Source of the DNA: DALYLB01 sp046154695
Lineage (GTDB): Bacteria > Acidobacteriota > Blastocatellia > RBC074
DNA: 33,518 nt
Direction of reading: 5' to 3'
Assembly (NCBI GenBank): GCA_046154695.1
Contig: JBJXFI010000031.1
Span: 1-33,518 of the forward strand
Position 1 is the stretch's first letter. The number at the start of each line of letters is the position of its first letter. The notes under the pieces were generated by a model. That model was not told the DNA's origin and made no database searches. It saw only the letters and a list, made by a program, of their open reading frames with translations. Shown in pieces: positions 16,436 through 23,620 of the stretch. Made by a program: the position numbers and the translations under genes.

Positions 16436-18099
16436 CCTCTTTCATTTTTCATTGCGGAATGGGTTTCATTTTCGAAAACGGCGCCGGAGTCTACTTCCCG
16501 AAATTCGGGCTCGAGATTCGGGAGCGAGAACCCGGGCGGTACGGGCGAAGGCTCTCCCGGAGCGCGCCGCACCTTGTCGATGGCGCGGACCTTGACGCCG
16601 TCGCGCCAGTTGTCGTTGACGCCGATCCTGTATGCTTCGACCCGGGGAGCGAGGCAGTTGGCCACGATGGCGAAGGAGCGGTGAAACCGCAATCGCGGAG
16701 CGACCAGATAGAGCATCGGCGGCTGGTCGGCGATGATTCGCCCGGCGAACAGTCCGCGGCGCGCGAATTCGCCTCGCAGGCGGGCCTGCTCGACGCGCAT
16801 CCAGTAATCCAGCCCCTGCAGCGGCAGTTGCCGGTCTTCCGTTACCTTGATCTCGATGACAGCGAGGCGCCCCTGATGATCGAGGCTCAGCAGATCGATC
16901 ACCGAGCGCTCCCCCCCGCGCCATGTCGGGACCTGAGAATAGACATACCGCTCATCGAGCCTGGGGTCGAGGGAGCGAATGTCCCGTCGAAGCAGCGATT
17001 CCAGCCAGGCTTCGGGTCGCAATCGATAAAAGGGATGCTGGCGATCCGGCGAGTCCGCCCGGCGATACCGCGCGATTTTCTCGACCAGCCGGGCCAGCGC
17101 CGGAAGCCGGTCTTCCGTTAGCGGGGTCTCATCGCACCCCCCCGCGACGCCGAACGTCACGACGGACGGCGCTTCCCCTTCGACGCGCGCGAACTCCAAC
17201 CCCCGAATCGAGAAGCGCTCTCCGGACCGATGGGGTCGTTCGCGCGCCTCGATGAGACCGGGAGCCAGCGCGAGGATCCGCGCCCGCCAGGGCTCGCACC
17301 GGATCGGTCTCGGGGGCCAAAGCGCATCCTGCCCCCGGGCGTTGAGCAGCTCCGTCTGCGTCACCGGACGCAGCGGAATCAGGGAGCCCCGGCCCTCATT
17401 CACTTCGAAACATTCGATCCGCGCGTTCCGGGAAGAGACGTCGATCCATGTCAGGCGCTCCAGCGCGGTCAGCGAACGACCGGCAGGCAGGCAGAACCAG
17501 AGCCGCCGGGCATGCCGGCGCGCATCCCGCCGCTGGTTGAAGGCCGCGAGCCAGACGAGCCCGGTGGCGATCACGCCATCGATCTCCGGCTGCGACTCCG
17601 CCGCCGACACGCCAACGACCAGGATCGTTTCCCCTGCCTGCCGAACCACCAGACGGGCATAGTTCCCGGTGACCGAATGCGTTCGATCCGACCCTGTGGA
17701 CGCGCGAACCAGCTTCGCCCCGGGAAAATCCCGCACGATCCATTCCGCCAGCAGCGCGCCAAAGAGCGCGCGACCTTCAAGGCGGCTGACCGCCGACCGC
17801 CGGCTCGGATCGCGAAGCGTCAACCGCCTCATTCCCCTCGCGAGGCCGCCGCTGACCTGCAATCGAATCTCCGCGCCGTCCGCTTCATACGCCGCAACGC
17901 GCCGGCTTTGCGAATGCGCCTCGTCCCACCAGGCGAAGATCAATTTTCCCCATTCGACGCTGAATTCGATATTTTCCGGCCCGAGGGAGGCCACCCGAAC
18001 CCCCTCCTCCCACAATTCCCATTCGGAGGCGGCAAGCATGGCGCGCTCGATGTCATACCGGGCGCTCGCCACGGCGTCGTCATTGTCGATCGATATCAT
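16432..18099 (-). CDS. Uncharacterised protein with PD-(D/E)XK nuclease-like domain
   Basis: A 555-aa protein of unknown function. Residues about 360-470 carry a nuclease-like core: E367, then VID402LLS, IE416IK418, and QGLDYWMRV beginning at Q428, the D-ExK-Q pattern of the PD-(D/E)XK fold also seen in NucS-type and RecB-type nucleases. The N-terminal 340 residues are unrecognised; they have many Trp and Arg residues and no signal peptide. The stop overlaps the truB start, so the genes are translationally linked. The last residues (HSAMKNERG) are encoded by the heptamer repeat in front of truB and look like a recent extension. No SD sequence is seen before ATG 18099. A nuclease is likely, but whether it acts in repair or defence is open. 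Confidence 0.72.
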   Translation of the reverse strand: MISIDNDDAVASARYDIERAMLAASEWELWEEGVRVASLGPENIEFSVEWGKLIFAWWDEAHSQSRRVAAYEADGAEIRLQVSGGLARGMRRLTLRDPSRRSAVSRLEGRALFGALLAEWIVRDFPGAKLVRASTGSDRTHSVTGNYARLVVRQAGETILVVGVSAAESQPEIDGVIATGLVWLAAFNQRRDARRHARRLWFCLPAGRSLTALERLTWIDVSSRNARIECFEVNEGRGSLIPLRPVTQTELLNARGQDALWPPRPIRCEPWRARILALAPGLIEARERPHRSGERFSIRGLEFARVEGEAPSVVTFGVAGGCDETPLTEDRLPALARLVEKIARYRRADSPDRQHPFYRLRPEAWLESLLRRDIRSLDPRLDERYVYSQVPTWRGGERSVIDLLSLDHQGRLAVIEIKVTEDRQLPLQGLDYWMRVEQARLRGEFARRGLFAGRIIADQPPMLYLVAPRLRFHRSFAIVANCLAPRVEAYRIGVNDNWRDGVKVRAIDKVRRAPGEPSPVPPGFSLPNLEPEFREVDSGAVFENETHSAMKNERG

Positions 18100-18507
18100 A
18101 TATTTCAGGAGCCGGTTTTGTCCCGACGGCCCGCCGCCACGCGGAAGGCTGTCGGAGTGTTCATGGCCCGCTGAATTTTGCGCTTCTTGTGACCCGTTTG
18201 GACACTATGCTACCATCGGCCCGCGAGATTGTCGCTGTGCGCTCCATCACCCCCTCGATCATATTTTTTTCTTCCCCCGATAGCGAAGCGGGCGATCTCG
18301 TTCTCTTCGATCAAGCGGGGGGCGGCCCCGGGCAATGAATGGCCGGATTCGATTCGACCGCCGGGAGGCGACTGCTTCAGGCGCTTCCGGTGACGTTGGG
18401 GATGCGCGTGCCCGCCCGGCATCTCCTTGGGGCTTCGCCCGGCGATTTTCACGAATGCGCCTGATGTCGGCCGCACGGCGGCTTTCCATCGGGCGCGGAG
18501 GAAGACG
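18100..18507. other. Divergent intergenic region with no supportable gene
   Basis: These 408 bases separate the divergent PD-(D/E)XK and zinc-ribbon genes and should hold both promoters. The best plus-strand candidate is TTGTGA followed 18 bases later by TACCAT near 18190-18219, weak on both boxes. Several open frames run through it, but their composition is not protein-like and none has a start site. Confidence 0.4.
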
Positions 18508-18801
18508 ATGGTTTGCCACAATTGCGGACGCGACATCAAGCTGATCGGAAAAGTCGTGCGCACCGATGAATGCCCGCACTGCAACGCCGATATGCGCTGC
18601 TGCAAGAACTGCCGGTTCTTCGATCCGGGGAGAAACAACCAGTGCAGCGAGCCGCAGGCCGATTGGGTGCGCGACAAGCTCAAGGCCAACTTCTGCGACT
18701 TTTTCGAGCCGAGCACCCGCACGGCCCTGACCTCTCGCGGAAGCGCCGAGCCGCGCAAGCAGGACGCCAAGAAGGCATTCGATAATCTTTTCAAAAAATA
18801 G
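18508..18801 (+). CDS. Small zinc-ribbon protein with nine cysteines
   Basis: A 97-aa soluble protein. Two CxxC knuckles (C3/C6 and C22/C25) form a zinc ribbon (VCHNCG ... ECPHCN). A second cluster C31-C32-C35 with C46 and C63 (RCCKNCRFFDP, NNQCSEP, NFCDFF) suggests another metal site. The tail is charged and disordered (RGSAEPRKQDAKKAFDNLF). The SD sequence GGAGGAA directly upstream fixes ATG 18508. I have no function for it; similar double-ribbon proteins occur widely as uncharacterised families. It precedes the second site-2 protease gene by 56 bases and may be co-transcribed with it. Confidence 0.82.
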   Translation: MVCHNCGRDIKLIGKVVRTDECPHCNADMRCCKNCRFFDPGRNNQCSEPQADWVRDKLKANFCDFFEPSTRTALTSRGSAEPRKQDAKKAFDNLFKK

Positions 18802-18857
18802 TTCACAATCGTGTTCCGGACACTTTCCGGAAAATCCTGTTTGACGAGCCTTTTCAG

Positions 18858-19826
18858 ATGAGCATGGATCAACCATATCTATTTCCAACGCCGGCGACCG
18901 ATCCGGCGACGGACGACCCGCATTCGACGGTCGTCTACCGTTTGCCGCAGCCTTATGATCCGCACGCGCGGGCTATTCAGCAGCAACGGCAGGGGGCGAT
19001 CACCGCGCGTCAGTTGTTGTTCCATCTGTTTCTGCTGGGGCTGACGATGTTGACGACGACGTTCGCCGTGGGTTTTTTCTGGCTGGATGGATTGACGGAT
19101 GGCGTGATCTATTCCTTCACCATCCTGACGATCTTCATGGCGCATGAGATGGGGCATTACATCGCGTGTCGATGGTATGGCGTCGACGCGACGCTTCCCT
19201 ATTTTCTTCCGGTTCCGCTGCCCCCGGTGGGGACCTTCGGCGCGTTCATCAAGATGCGGTCGCCGATCCTGACGCGGCGGGCGCTGTTCGACATCGGGAT
19301 CGCCGGACCGATCGCCGGATACATCTTCGCCGTTCCGGCCGCGTTCATCGGCCACTACTTTTCCCACCCGGCGCCATTCATTCCCGGCGACGGAGAAAGC
19401 ATCATCATCATCAACGATCCGCTGATCTTCAAGTTCTTTCAGCACGCGCTGCATCTGCCGCCCCTGTTGATGCTGAATCCCGTGATGTGGGCGGCCTGGG
19501 TCGGGGTCTTCATGACCAGCCTGAACCTGCTGCCGGTGGGCCAGCTCGATGGCGGGCATGTGGCGTACGCGCTGTTCGGCGCGCGCGGACACAGGCTGAT
19601 CGGGATGGCCAGCTATCTCTCCGTGATTGGTCTGGCGGCCTATTCAATCCGGCAGGGGATGTGGAATTGGGTCGTGTATGTCGCGCTGCTGACGCTGGTG
19701 ATGCGTGTGGGGCATCCGCCGGTGGTGGATGCGTCGGAACCGCTGGGCCTGGCCCGAAAGCTGATCGCGGTCATCGGTCTGTTGATCTTCATTCTCTCAT
19801 TTCTGCCGGTTCCCATCTCGTTCTAA
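18858..19826 (+). CDS. Site-2 protease family protein (M50), no fused CBS
   Basis: A 322-aa intramembrane metalloprotease. The zinc-binding helix carries HEMGH at 96-100 and the distal aspartate is D231 in NLLPVGQLDGGH. A loop with PVGTFGAFIKMRSPI after the first catalytic helix is typical of the plant EGY/cyanobacterial-like subfamily. About six or seven hydrophobic segments are visible. Residues 1-45 are polar and cytoplasmic or periplasmic. ATG 18864 (MDQPY) is an alternative start; no SD sequence is evident. The next gene, 29 bases downstream, encodes the pair of CBS domains that the other M50 protein in this window carries as a fusion. Confidence 0.92.
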   Translation: MSMDQPYLFPTPATDPATDDPHSTVVYRLPQPYDPHARAIQQQRQGAITARQLLFHLFLLGLTMLTTTFAVGFFWLDGLTDGVIYSFTILTIFMAHEMGHYIACRWYGVDATLPYFLPVPLPPVGTFGAFIKMRSPILTRRALFDIGIAGPIAGYIFAVPAAFIGHYFSHPAPFIPGDGESIIIINDPLIFKFFQHALHLPPLLMLNPVMWAAWVGVFMTSLNLLPVGQLDGGHVAYALFGARGHRLIGMASYLSVIGLAAYSIRQGMWNWVVYVALLTLVMRVGHPPVVDASEPLGLARKLIAVIGLLIFILSFLPVPISF

Positions 19827-19855
19827 CCGGCGAACAAACGGAGGACACCCCAGGT

Positions 19856-20266
19856 ATGACGCTCTATGCCTCGGACGTAATGATCGATGACGTACTCACG
19901 GTCTCGGAATCGACCCCCCTCAAGGAGGTCGCCAGGATGTTCGTCGAGCGCAAGATCACCGGCGCGCCTGTCGTCAATGCGGAGGGGGAGCTGGTCGGCG
20001 TCATTTCCGAAACGGACATCATTCGCAAGACCAACAACATCGGCGCATGGTCGCCGAGCACGGCCGGGCAGATTATGACCAAACCCGCCGTCACGGTGTC
20101 GCCAGGCGACACACTGCAGCGGGTGTGCGAGTTGATGTACAACCGCAGGATTCACCGCGTCGTCGCGGCCGATGGCGCGCGGATTCGGGGAATCATCACG
20201 ACGATGGACATCATGCGCGCGATCGCCACCCACCTGCGGGGCGGGGACGACACCTTTGAAAACTGA
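19856..20266 (+). CDS. Tandem CBS-domain protein
   Basis: A 136-aa protein made only of two CBS motifs (about 8-60 and 73-128): VSESTPLKEVARMFVERKIT ... LVGVISETDI and VSPGDTLQRVCELMYNRRIH ... IRGIITTMDI. CBS pairs bind AMP/ATP or other nucleotides and regulate a partner. ATG 19856 has GGAGG upstream, at a longish 11-base spacing. The most economical inference is that it regulates the site-2 protease encoded 29 bases upstream, as a split version of the fusion at 3960. It converges with the GlcD gene after 18 bases. Confidence 0.9.
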   Translation: MTLYASDVMIDDVLTVSESTPLKEVARMFVERKITGAPVVNAEGELVGVISETDIIRKTNNIGAWSPSTAGQIMTKPAVTVSPGDTLQRVCELMYNRRIHRVVAADGARIRGIITTMDIMRAIATHLRGGDDTFEN

Positions 20267-20284
20267 GCGGGCGGAGCCATCCGA

Positions 20285-21712
20285 TCAGCAGCAGGGCTGA
20301 TCGCTGTGAAGAAATCCGACTTCGTGCGCCTCCATGAACGGCTCGAAGACCTTGCCGGGATTGAGAATGCCGTTCGGATCGAGGGCCTGCTTGATGGTCC
20401 GCATCAGCGCGATCGTCGGCGGGTCGATCGCCATGGCGAGGAAGGGCGCCTTGGCATATCCGACGCCGTGTTCGCCGGAGATCGTGCCGCCGAGCGAGAC
20501 GGCCTGTTCGAAAATCTCGCGCACGGCCGCCGCGCCGCGCCGGCGGGTCGGCTCCTCGTCATCGGGCAGCATCACGTTGACGTGCAGATTTCCGTCGCCG
20601 GCATGGCCGAAGGTGGGAATGAGAAACCCCGAGCGCAGGCTCAGCGCCTCGATGAAGGCGAGCATGTGCGGAATCCGGGACCGGGGAACGACGGCGTCAT
20701 GATTGAGCTTGATCCGGCCGGTTCGCGCCACAGCCGGAGACATCTTTCGCCGCACCTCCCAGATGGCATCCGCTTCCTGATCATTCACGGCCTCGCGATA
20801 TTGAATCGCCTTGTGCTTCCGGCACATCTCCCGAACGATCTCCGCTTCGCGGGCGACCGATTCCCGCAATCCATCGACCTCGATGATCAACAGCGCGCCG
20901 GCATCGCGAGGCAGGCCCGACGGCTCGTAATTCTCGATCGCGCGAATCGACGTCCTGTCGAGCAGCTCCAGCGATACGGGCAGGATTCCCGAGCTGGTGA
21001 AATCGGCGACGCAGCCGCATGCGTCCTCCGCCGAGGCAAAGATCGCCAGCGACGTCCTTCTGGCCTCCGGCTTGGGCAGCAGCCGCAGGATGCACCGCGT
21101 GATGATGCCGAGCAGCCCTTCGCTCCCCACCATCAAACTCTCCAAATGAAGCCCCGTCGAATTCTTCGGCACGCGCCCCCCGGCCCGGATGAGATTCCCC
21201 GTGGGCGTGACAAAATCGAGGCCGAGGACGAACTGTTTGGTGTTGCCGTATTTGACGCAGCGGGGCCCGCCGGCATTGAGGGCGATATTGCCGCCAATGA
21301 ACGACTCCCGCCAGCTGGAAGGATCGGGGGGATAGAAGAGCCCCTGCGCCTCGACCGCCTGTTGCAGATCGTAGTTGGTCACGCCCGGCTCCACGATGGC
21401 GACCAGATCGGCGGGGTTTACCTCCAGAATGCGATTCAGCCGTTCCGTCGCCAGAACGATGCCGCCGCGGATGGGAACCGCTCCCCCGGTGTAGCCGACG
21501 CCTCCGCCCCGGGCCGTGACATAGACGCGCTTCTCATTGGCCAGCCGCATGATCGACGCGATCTCCTCCGCCGAACCGGGAAAGACCACGACATCCGCGC
21601 AGAAGACCTGCTTCAACGCATCCTGCGAATTGGCGATGAGGGTTTCCCGGTCGGTCGTCACGCGCTGAGCGCCGACAATCGACTCCAGTTCCCGAATGAT
21701 CTCCGGCGTCAT
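20285..21712 (-). CDS. glcD: FAD-linked oxidase, GlcD/D-lactate dehydrogenase type
   Basis: A 475-aa flavoprotein of the vanillyl-alcohol oxidase/PCMH family, oxidising alpha-hydroxy acids such as glycolate or D-lactate. The FAD-binding part has VVFPGSAEEIASIMRLA, then ARGGGVGYTGGAVP and VEPGVTNYDLQ. The C-terminal domain has GHAGDGNLHVN and SGEHGVGYAK, the classical end motifs. ATG 21712, with the SD sequence GGAGGAGG, was preferred over the upstream extension to 21793. The start overlaps the thiE stop (ATGA), so the two are coupled. GlcE and GlcF partners are not in the window, so the electron acceptor is unknown; the symbol indicates the family only. Confidence 0.9.
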   Translation of the reverse strand: MTPEIIRELESIVGAQRVTTDRETLIANSQDALKQVFCADVVVFPGSAEEIASIMRLANEKRVYVTARGGGVGYTGGAVPIRGGIVLATERLNRILEVNPADLVAIVEPGVTNYDLQQAVEAQGLFYPPDPSSWRESFIGGNIALNAGGPRCVKYGNTKQFVLGLDFVTPTGNLIRAGGRVPKNSTGLHLESLMVGSEGLLGIITRCILRLLPKPEARRTSLAIFASAEDACGCVADFTSSGILPVSLELLDRTSIRAIENYEPSGLPRDAGALLIIEVDGLRESVAREAEIVREMCRKHKAIQYREAVNDQEADAIWEVRRKMSPAVARTGRIKLNHDAVVPRSRIPHMLAFIEALSLRSGFLIPTFGHAGDGNLHVNVMLPDDEEPTRRRGAAAVREIFEQAVSLGGTISGEHGVGYAKAPFLAMAIDPPTIALMRTIKQALDPNGILNPGKVFEPFMEAHEVGFLHSDQPCC

Positions 21713-22350
21713 GCCTCCTCCAACACGCGTAAAAAGGACGCCACCCTGCCGGCGATGTCCGGCCTGCTCGTCAGATCGAGCTGCTCGGGCCACGGATAGA
21801 GCGCCGAGACGACCGCGACGCTGTCGGCCCCGGCCGCAATCACTTCCGGCGCGCGTTCCACCGTGATGCCGCCAATCGCGACGATCGGACGATCCGCCAA
21901 TCTGCGCGCTTCGCGAACCAGCTCCAATCCGACGACGGGATCGGCGTTCGACTTCGTTCCCGTCGGATAGACCGGCCCGACCGCGATGTAATCCGCCGAT
22001 GTGTCGAGCGCTTCGCGAACCTGCTCGATCGAATGCGTGGAAAGCCCGATGATCCGCTTCTCTCCCAAAATGTCCCGCGCCTCCTCGACCGACAGATCCT
22101 CCTGCCCCAGATGAACCCCGTCGGCATCGGTCATCAGCGCGATATCGACCCGGTCGTTGACAATCAACCGCCCGCCCGCCTCGCGCGTCAACGCCAGGCA
22201 GCCTCGCGCCGCTTCCAGCACCTCCCGGGCGGTCGCGTCCTTGTCCCGCAGTTGAATCCAGCGCGCGCCGCCGGCCAGCATCAACCGCACGATCTCTTCA
22301 TGCATGAGATTCGACAATTGATAGTCCGTGATTGCGTAAAGTTTCGGCAT
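21709..22350 (-). CDS. thiE: Thiamine-phosphate synthase
   Basis: A 213-aa TIM-barrel enzyme joining hydroxymethylpyrimidine-PP and carboxy-thiazole phosphate to thiamine monophosphate. Diagnostic blocks are WIQLRDKDA, IVNDRVDIAL, GVHLGQEDL, VGPVYPTGTKSNAD and AIGGI. ATG 22359 (three codons earlier) is an alternative; neither start has a recognisable SD sequence, and the longer open frame to 22452 is not conserved-looking. It is followed by glcD with overlapping codons. No other thi gene is nearby and no TPP riboswitch is visible in the 100 bases upstream. Confidence 0.95.
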   Translation of the reverse strand: MPKLYAITDYQLSNLMHEEIVRLMLAGGARWIQLRDKDATAREVLEAARGCLALTREAGGRLIVNDRVDIALMTDADGVHLGQEDLSVEEARDILGEKRIIGLSTHSIEQVREALDTSADYIAVGPVYPTGTKSNADPVVGLELVREARRLADRPIVAIGGITVERAPEVIAAGADSVAVVSALYPWPEQLDLTSRPDIAGRVASFLRVLEEA

Positions 22351-22424
22351 TTGCAGCATAGCGCCGATTATCACGATCCTCCCCGCGGTTCCGCAAGCAT
22401 TATTTCGGGCTCCGCCCTGTCGTT

Positions 22425-22450
22425 GGGGCTCCGCCTGAAGGCGGAACTCC
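22425..22450. repeat. REP-like palindrome
   Basis: An 11-base arm (22425-22435) is followed by the loop TGAA and an 11-base arm (22440-22450); nine of eleven positions pair as Watson-Crick and the other two as G-U or A-C. The core CTCCGCC-TGAA-GGCGGA resembles common extragenic palindromes. It lies between the divergent thiE and lipoprotein genes. Confidence 0.5.
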
Positions 22451-22471
22451 AAACGGCCTCGATTTTTCCCC

Positions 22472-22499
22472 TTCGCAAACCGGACGGCTCGTGTATAAT
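22472..22499 (+). promoter_or_regulatory. Promoter of the lipoprotein gene
   Basis: A perfect TATAAT (22494-22499) lies 16 bases after TTCGCA (22472-22477, four of six). A start near 22506 gives a leader of about 144 bases. The leader contains a perfect 10-bp hairpin ACGAATGAAC/GTTCATTCGT (22539-22548 with 22554-22563). Confidence 0.6.
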
Positions 22500-22649
22500 T
22501 CCCGCCGGTCGAACGCGGTGGTCGATTGTCTCTGCGAGACGAATGAACAAACCGTTCATTCGTGGCAATCGGGTCCGCCAGGCGTTATCCCCTTCGCAAT
22601 ACTTCGACTCGTCGACAACTCTATTTTGAGATATTGAGAAGGAGGAACA

Positions 22650-22991
22650 ATGAAAATCCGCTTTATCGCTTCCCTTTTGGTTCTCGCATCCGTCGCTTTC
22701 TTCACCGGTTGCCCGGAACAAACCACGATCAGCAAAATCAACAGCGACCCGGCGCGCTATCGCAACAAGGAGGTGCTGGTGGTCGGCGATGTGACCAACA
22801 GCTTCGGGGCGCTGGGGCAGGGCGCCTATGAACTGAGCGATGAGACCGGCAGGATCTGGGTCATCACCCGCCGCGGCGTCCCCGCCAAAGGCGCCCGCGT
22901 CGGCTCCGTCGGGAAATACATGCACGGCGTCACCTGGGGAGGCCGCAACCTCGGAAGCGCGATCCAGGAGACGGACCGTAAAATCCGCTGA
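22650..22991 (+). CDS. Small lipoprotein with OB-fold-like domain
   Basis: A 113-aa lipoprotein. The signal peptide (1-20) ends in FFTG before C21, a lipobox of the T-G-C type, with Pro at +2, so outer-membrane sorting is unresolved. The mature part (about 28-112: KINSDPARYRNKEVLVVGDV ... YELSDETGRIWVITRRGVPA ... VGSVG) has the strand pattern of a small OB-fold such as those found in YgiW-like or tRNA-anti-codon-like single-domain proteins. The function is unknown. The SD sequence AAGGAGGA just upstream fixes the start. A long bidirectional terminator follows. Confidence 0.82.
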   Translation: MKIRFIASLLVLASVAFFTGCPEQTTISKINSDPARYRNKEVLVVGDVTNSFGALGQGAYELSDETGRIWVITRRGVPAKGARVGSVGKYMHGVTWGGRNLGSAIQETDRKIR

Positions 22992-23015
22992 GGACGGCGC
23001 TCCTTCGCCATTCAT

Positions 23016-23078
23016 CCGCGAAAACCAAAAGGCAGCCGGCGTCTCTGTGGGACCCCGGCTGCCTTTTGGTTTTCGCGG
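23016..23078. terminator. Bidirectional terminator with perfect 24-bp stem
   Basis: The arms at 23016-23039 and 23055-23078 are perfect reverse complements of 24 bases around a 15-base loop. The inner part GGCAGCCGG/CCGGCTGCC is GC-rich and is followed in each direction by TTTTGGTTTT, so it works as an intrinsic terminator for both convergent genes. Its length and perfection are unusual. Confidence 0.8.
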
Positions 23079-23105
23079 AGGCGTTTCGCGCCGCTCTTTC
23101 CGGCG

Positions 23106-23459
23106 TTATGTATTGGCGCCGGTGGTCCGCGGACGGCCGTGAATCTTGATCGTATCGTAATCCTCAGCCTGCACCGTGAACTCATACCCCCGCGCGGGCT
23201 TGTACTTCCCGATCAACTCATTGAACCGCACCAAAAGCGGCTCGATGAAATCATGCATGATTGCGCCCTCTTCGACGACCTTGTGCTGAACGTGCGCCAC
23301 CTCATCCTTGCTAATGCCGACGTGGTGCATCAGGCGAAGGGGCAGTTTGGCCGCCTCGCGAACTCCGGTATCCACCAGATACGGCTCATTCCTGGATTCG
23401 AGATCCATAAGTTGATTGTAGAAGCTTTCGTTGTCGGCGAATGTCAGGCTTTTTTCCAT
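23106..23459 (-). CDS. Uncharacterised 117-aa protein
   Basis: A soluble, charged protein without signal peptide or membrane segment. I do not recognise it. It starts MEKSLTFADNESFYNQLMDL, has several histidines (LMHHVG, HVQHK, MHDF), and ends in a TVQAEDYDTIKIHGRPR strand-like segment; the predicted structure is mainly helical. GGAGGA upstream of ATG 23459 is a good SD sequence, so it is very likely expressed. A 10-bp inverted repeat lies in its upstream region at 23493-23528. The downstream end is the shared terminator. Codon use looks like that of its neighbours. Confidence 0.72.
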   Translation of the reverse strand: MEKSLTFADNESFYNQLMDLESRNEPYLVDTGVREAAKLPLRLMHHVGISKDEVAHVQHKVVEEGAIMHDFIEPLLVRFNELIGKYKPARGYEFTVQAEDYDTIKIHGRPRTTGANT

Positions 23460-23492
23460 TATCTGTCCTCCGAGTACGTGTTAGCGCGAAAC

Positions 23493-23528
23493 CGCTCAAC
23501 GCTGAAATCATCCCATACGCGTTGAGCG
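23493..23528 (-). promoter_or_regulatory. 10-bp inverted repeat upstream of the 117-aa gene
   Basis: CGCTCAACGC (23493-23502) and GCGTTGAGCG (23519-23528) are perfect inverted repeats with a 16-base gap. The nearest arm is about 33 bases before the start codon of the 117-aa gene. It could be an operator (half sites centred 26 bases apart) or a leader hairpin. The remainder of 23529-23620 shows no gene. Confidence 0.4.
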
Positions 23529-23620
23529 CATGAACAAATCTCGCGGAAATGAAGGAAGAAACGCCAAAGATATGAATGAAAGAAAATTCAATTGAAAGGT
23601 AATCCCGGGAAGTTCAAATG

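Noticed and set aside
22360..22452. TPP riboswitch upstream of thiE
   Set aside because: The conserved CUGAGA and related core blocks are absent in the 100 bases before the start.
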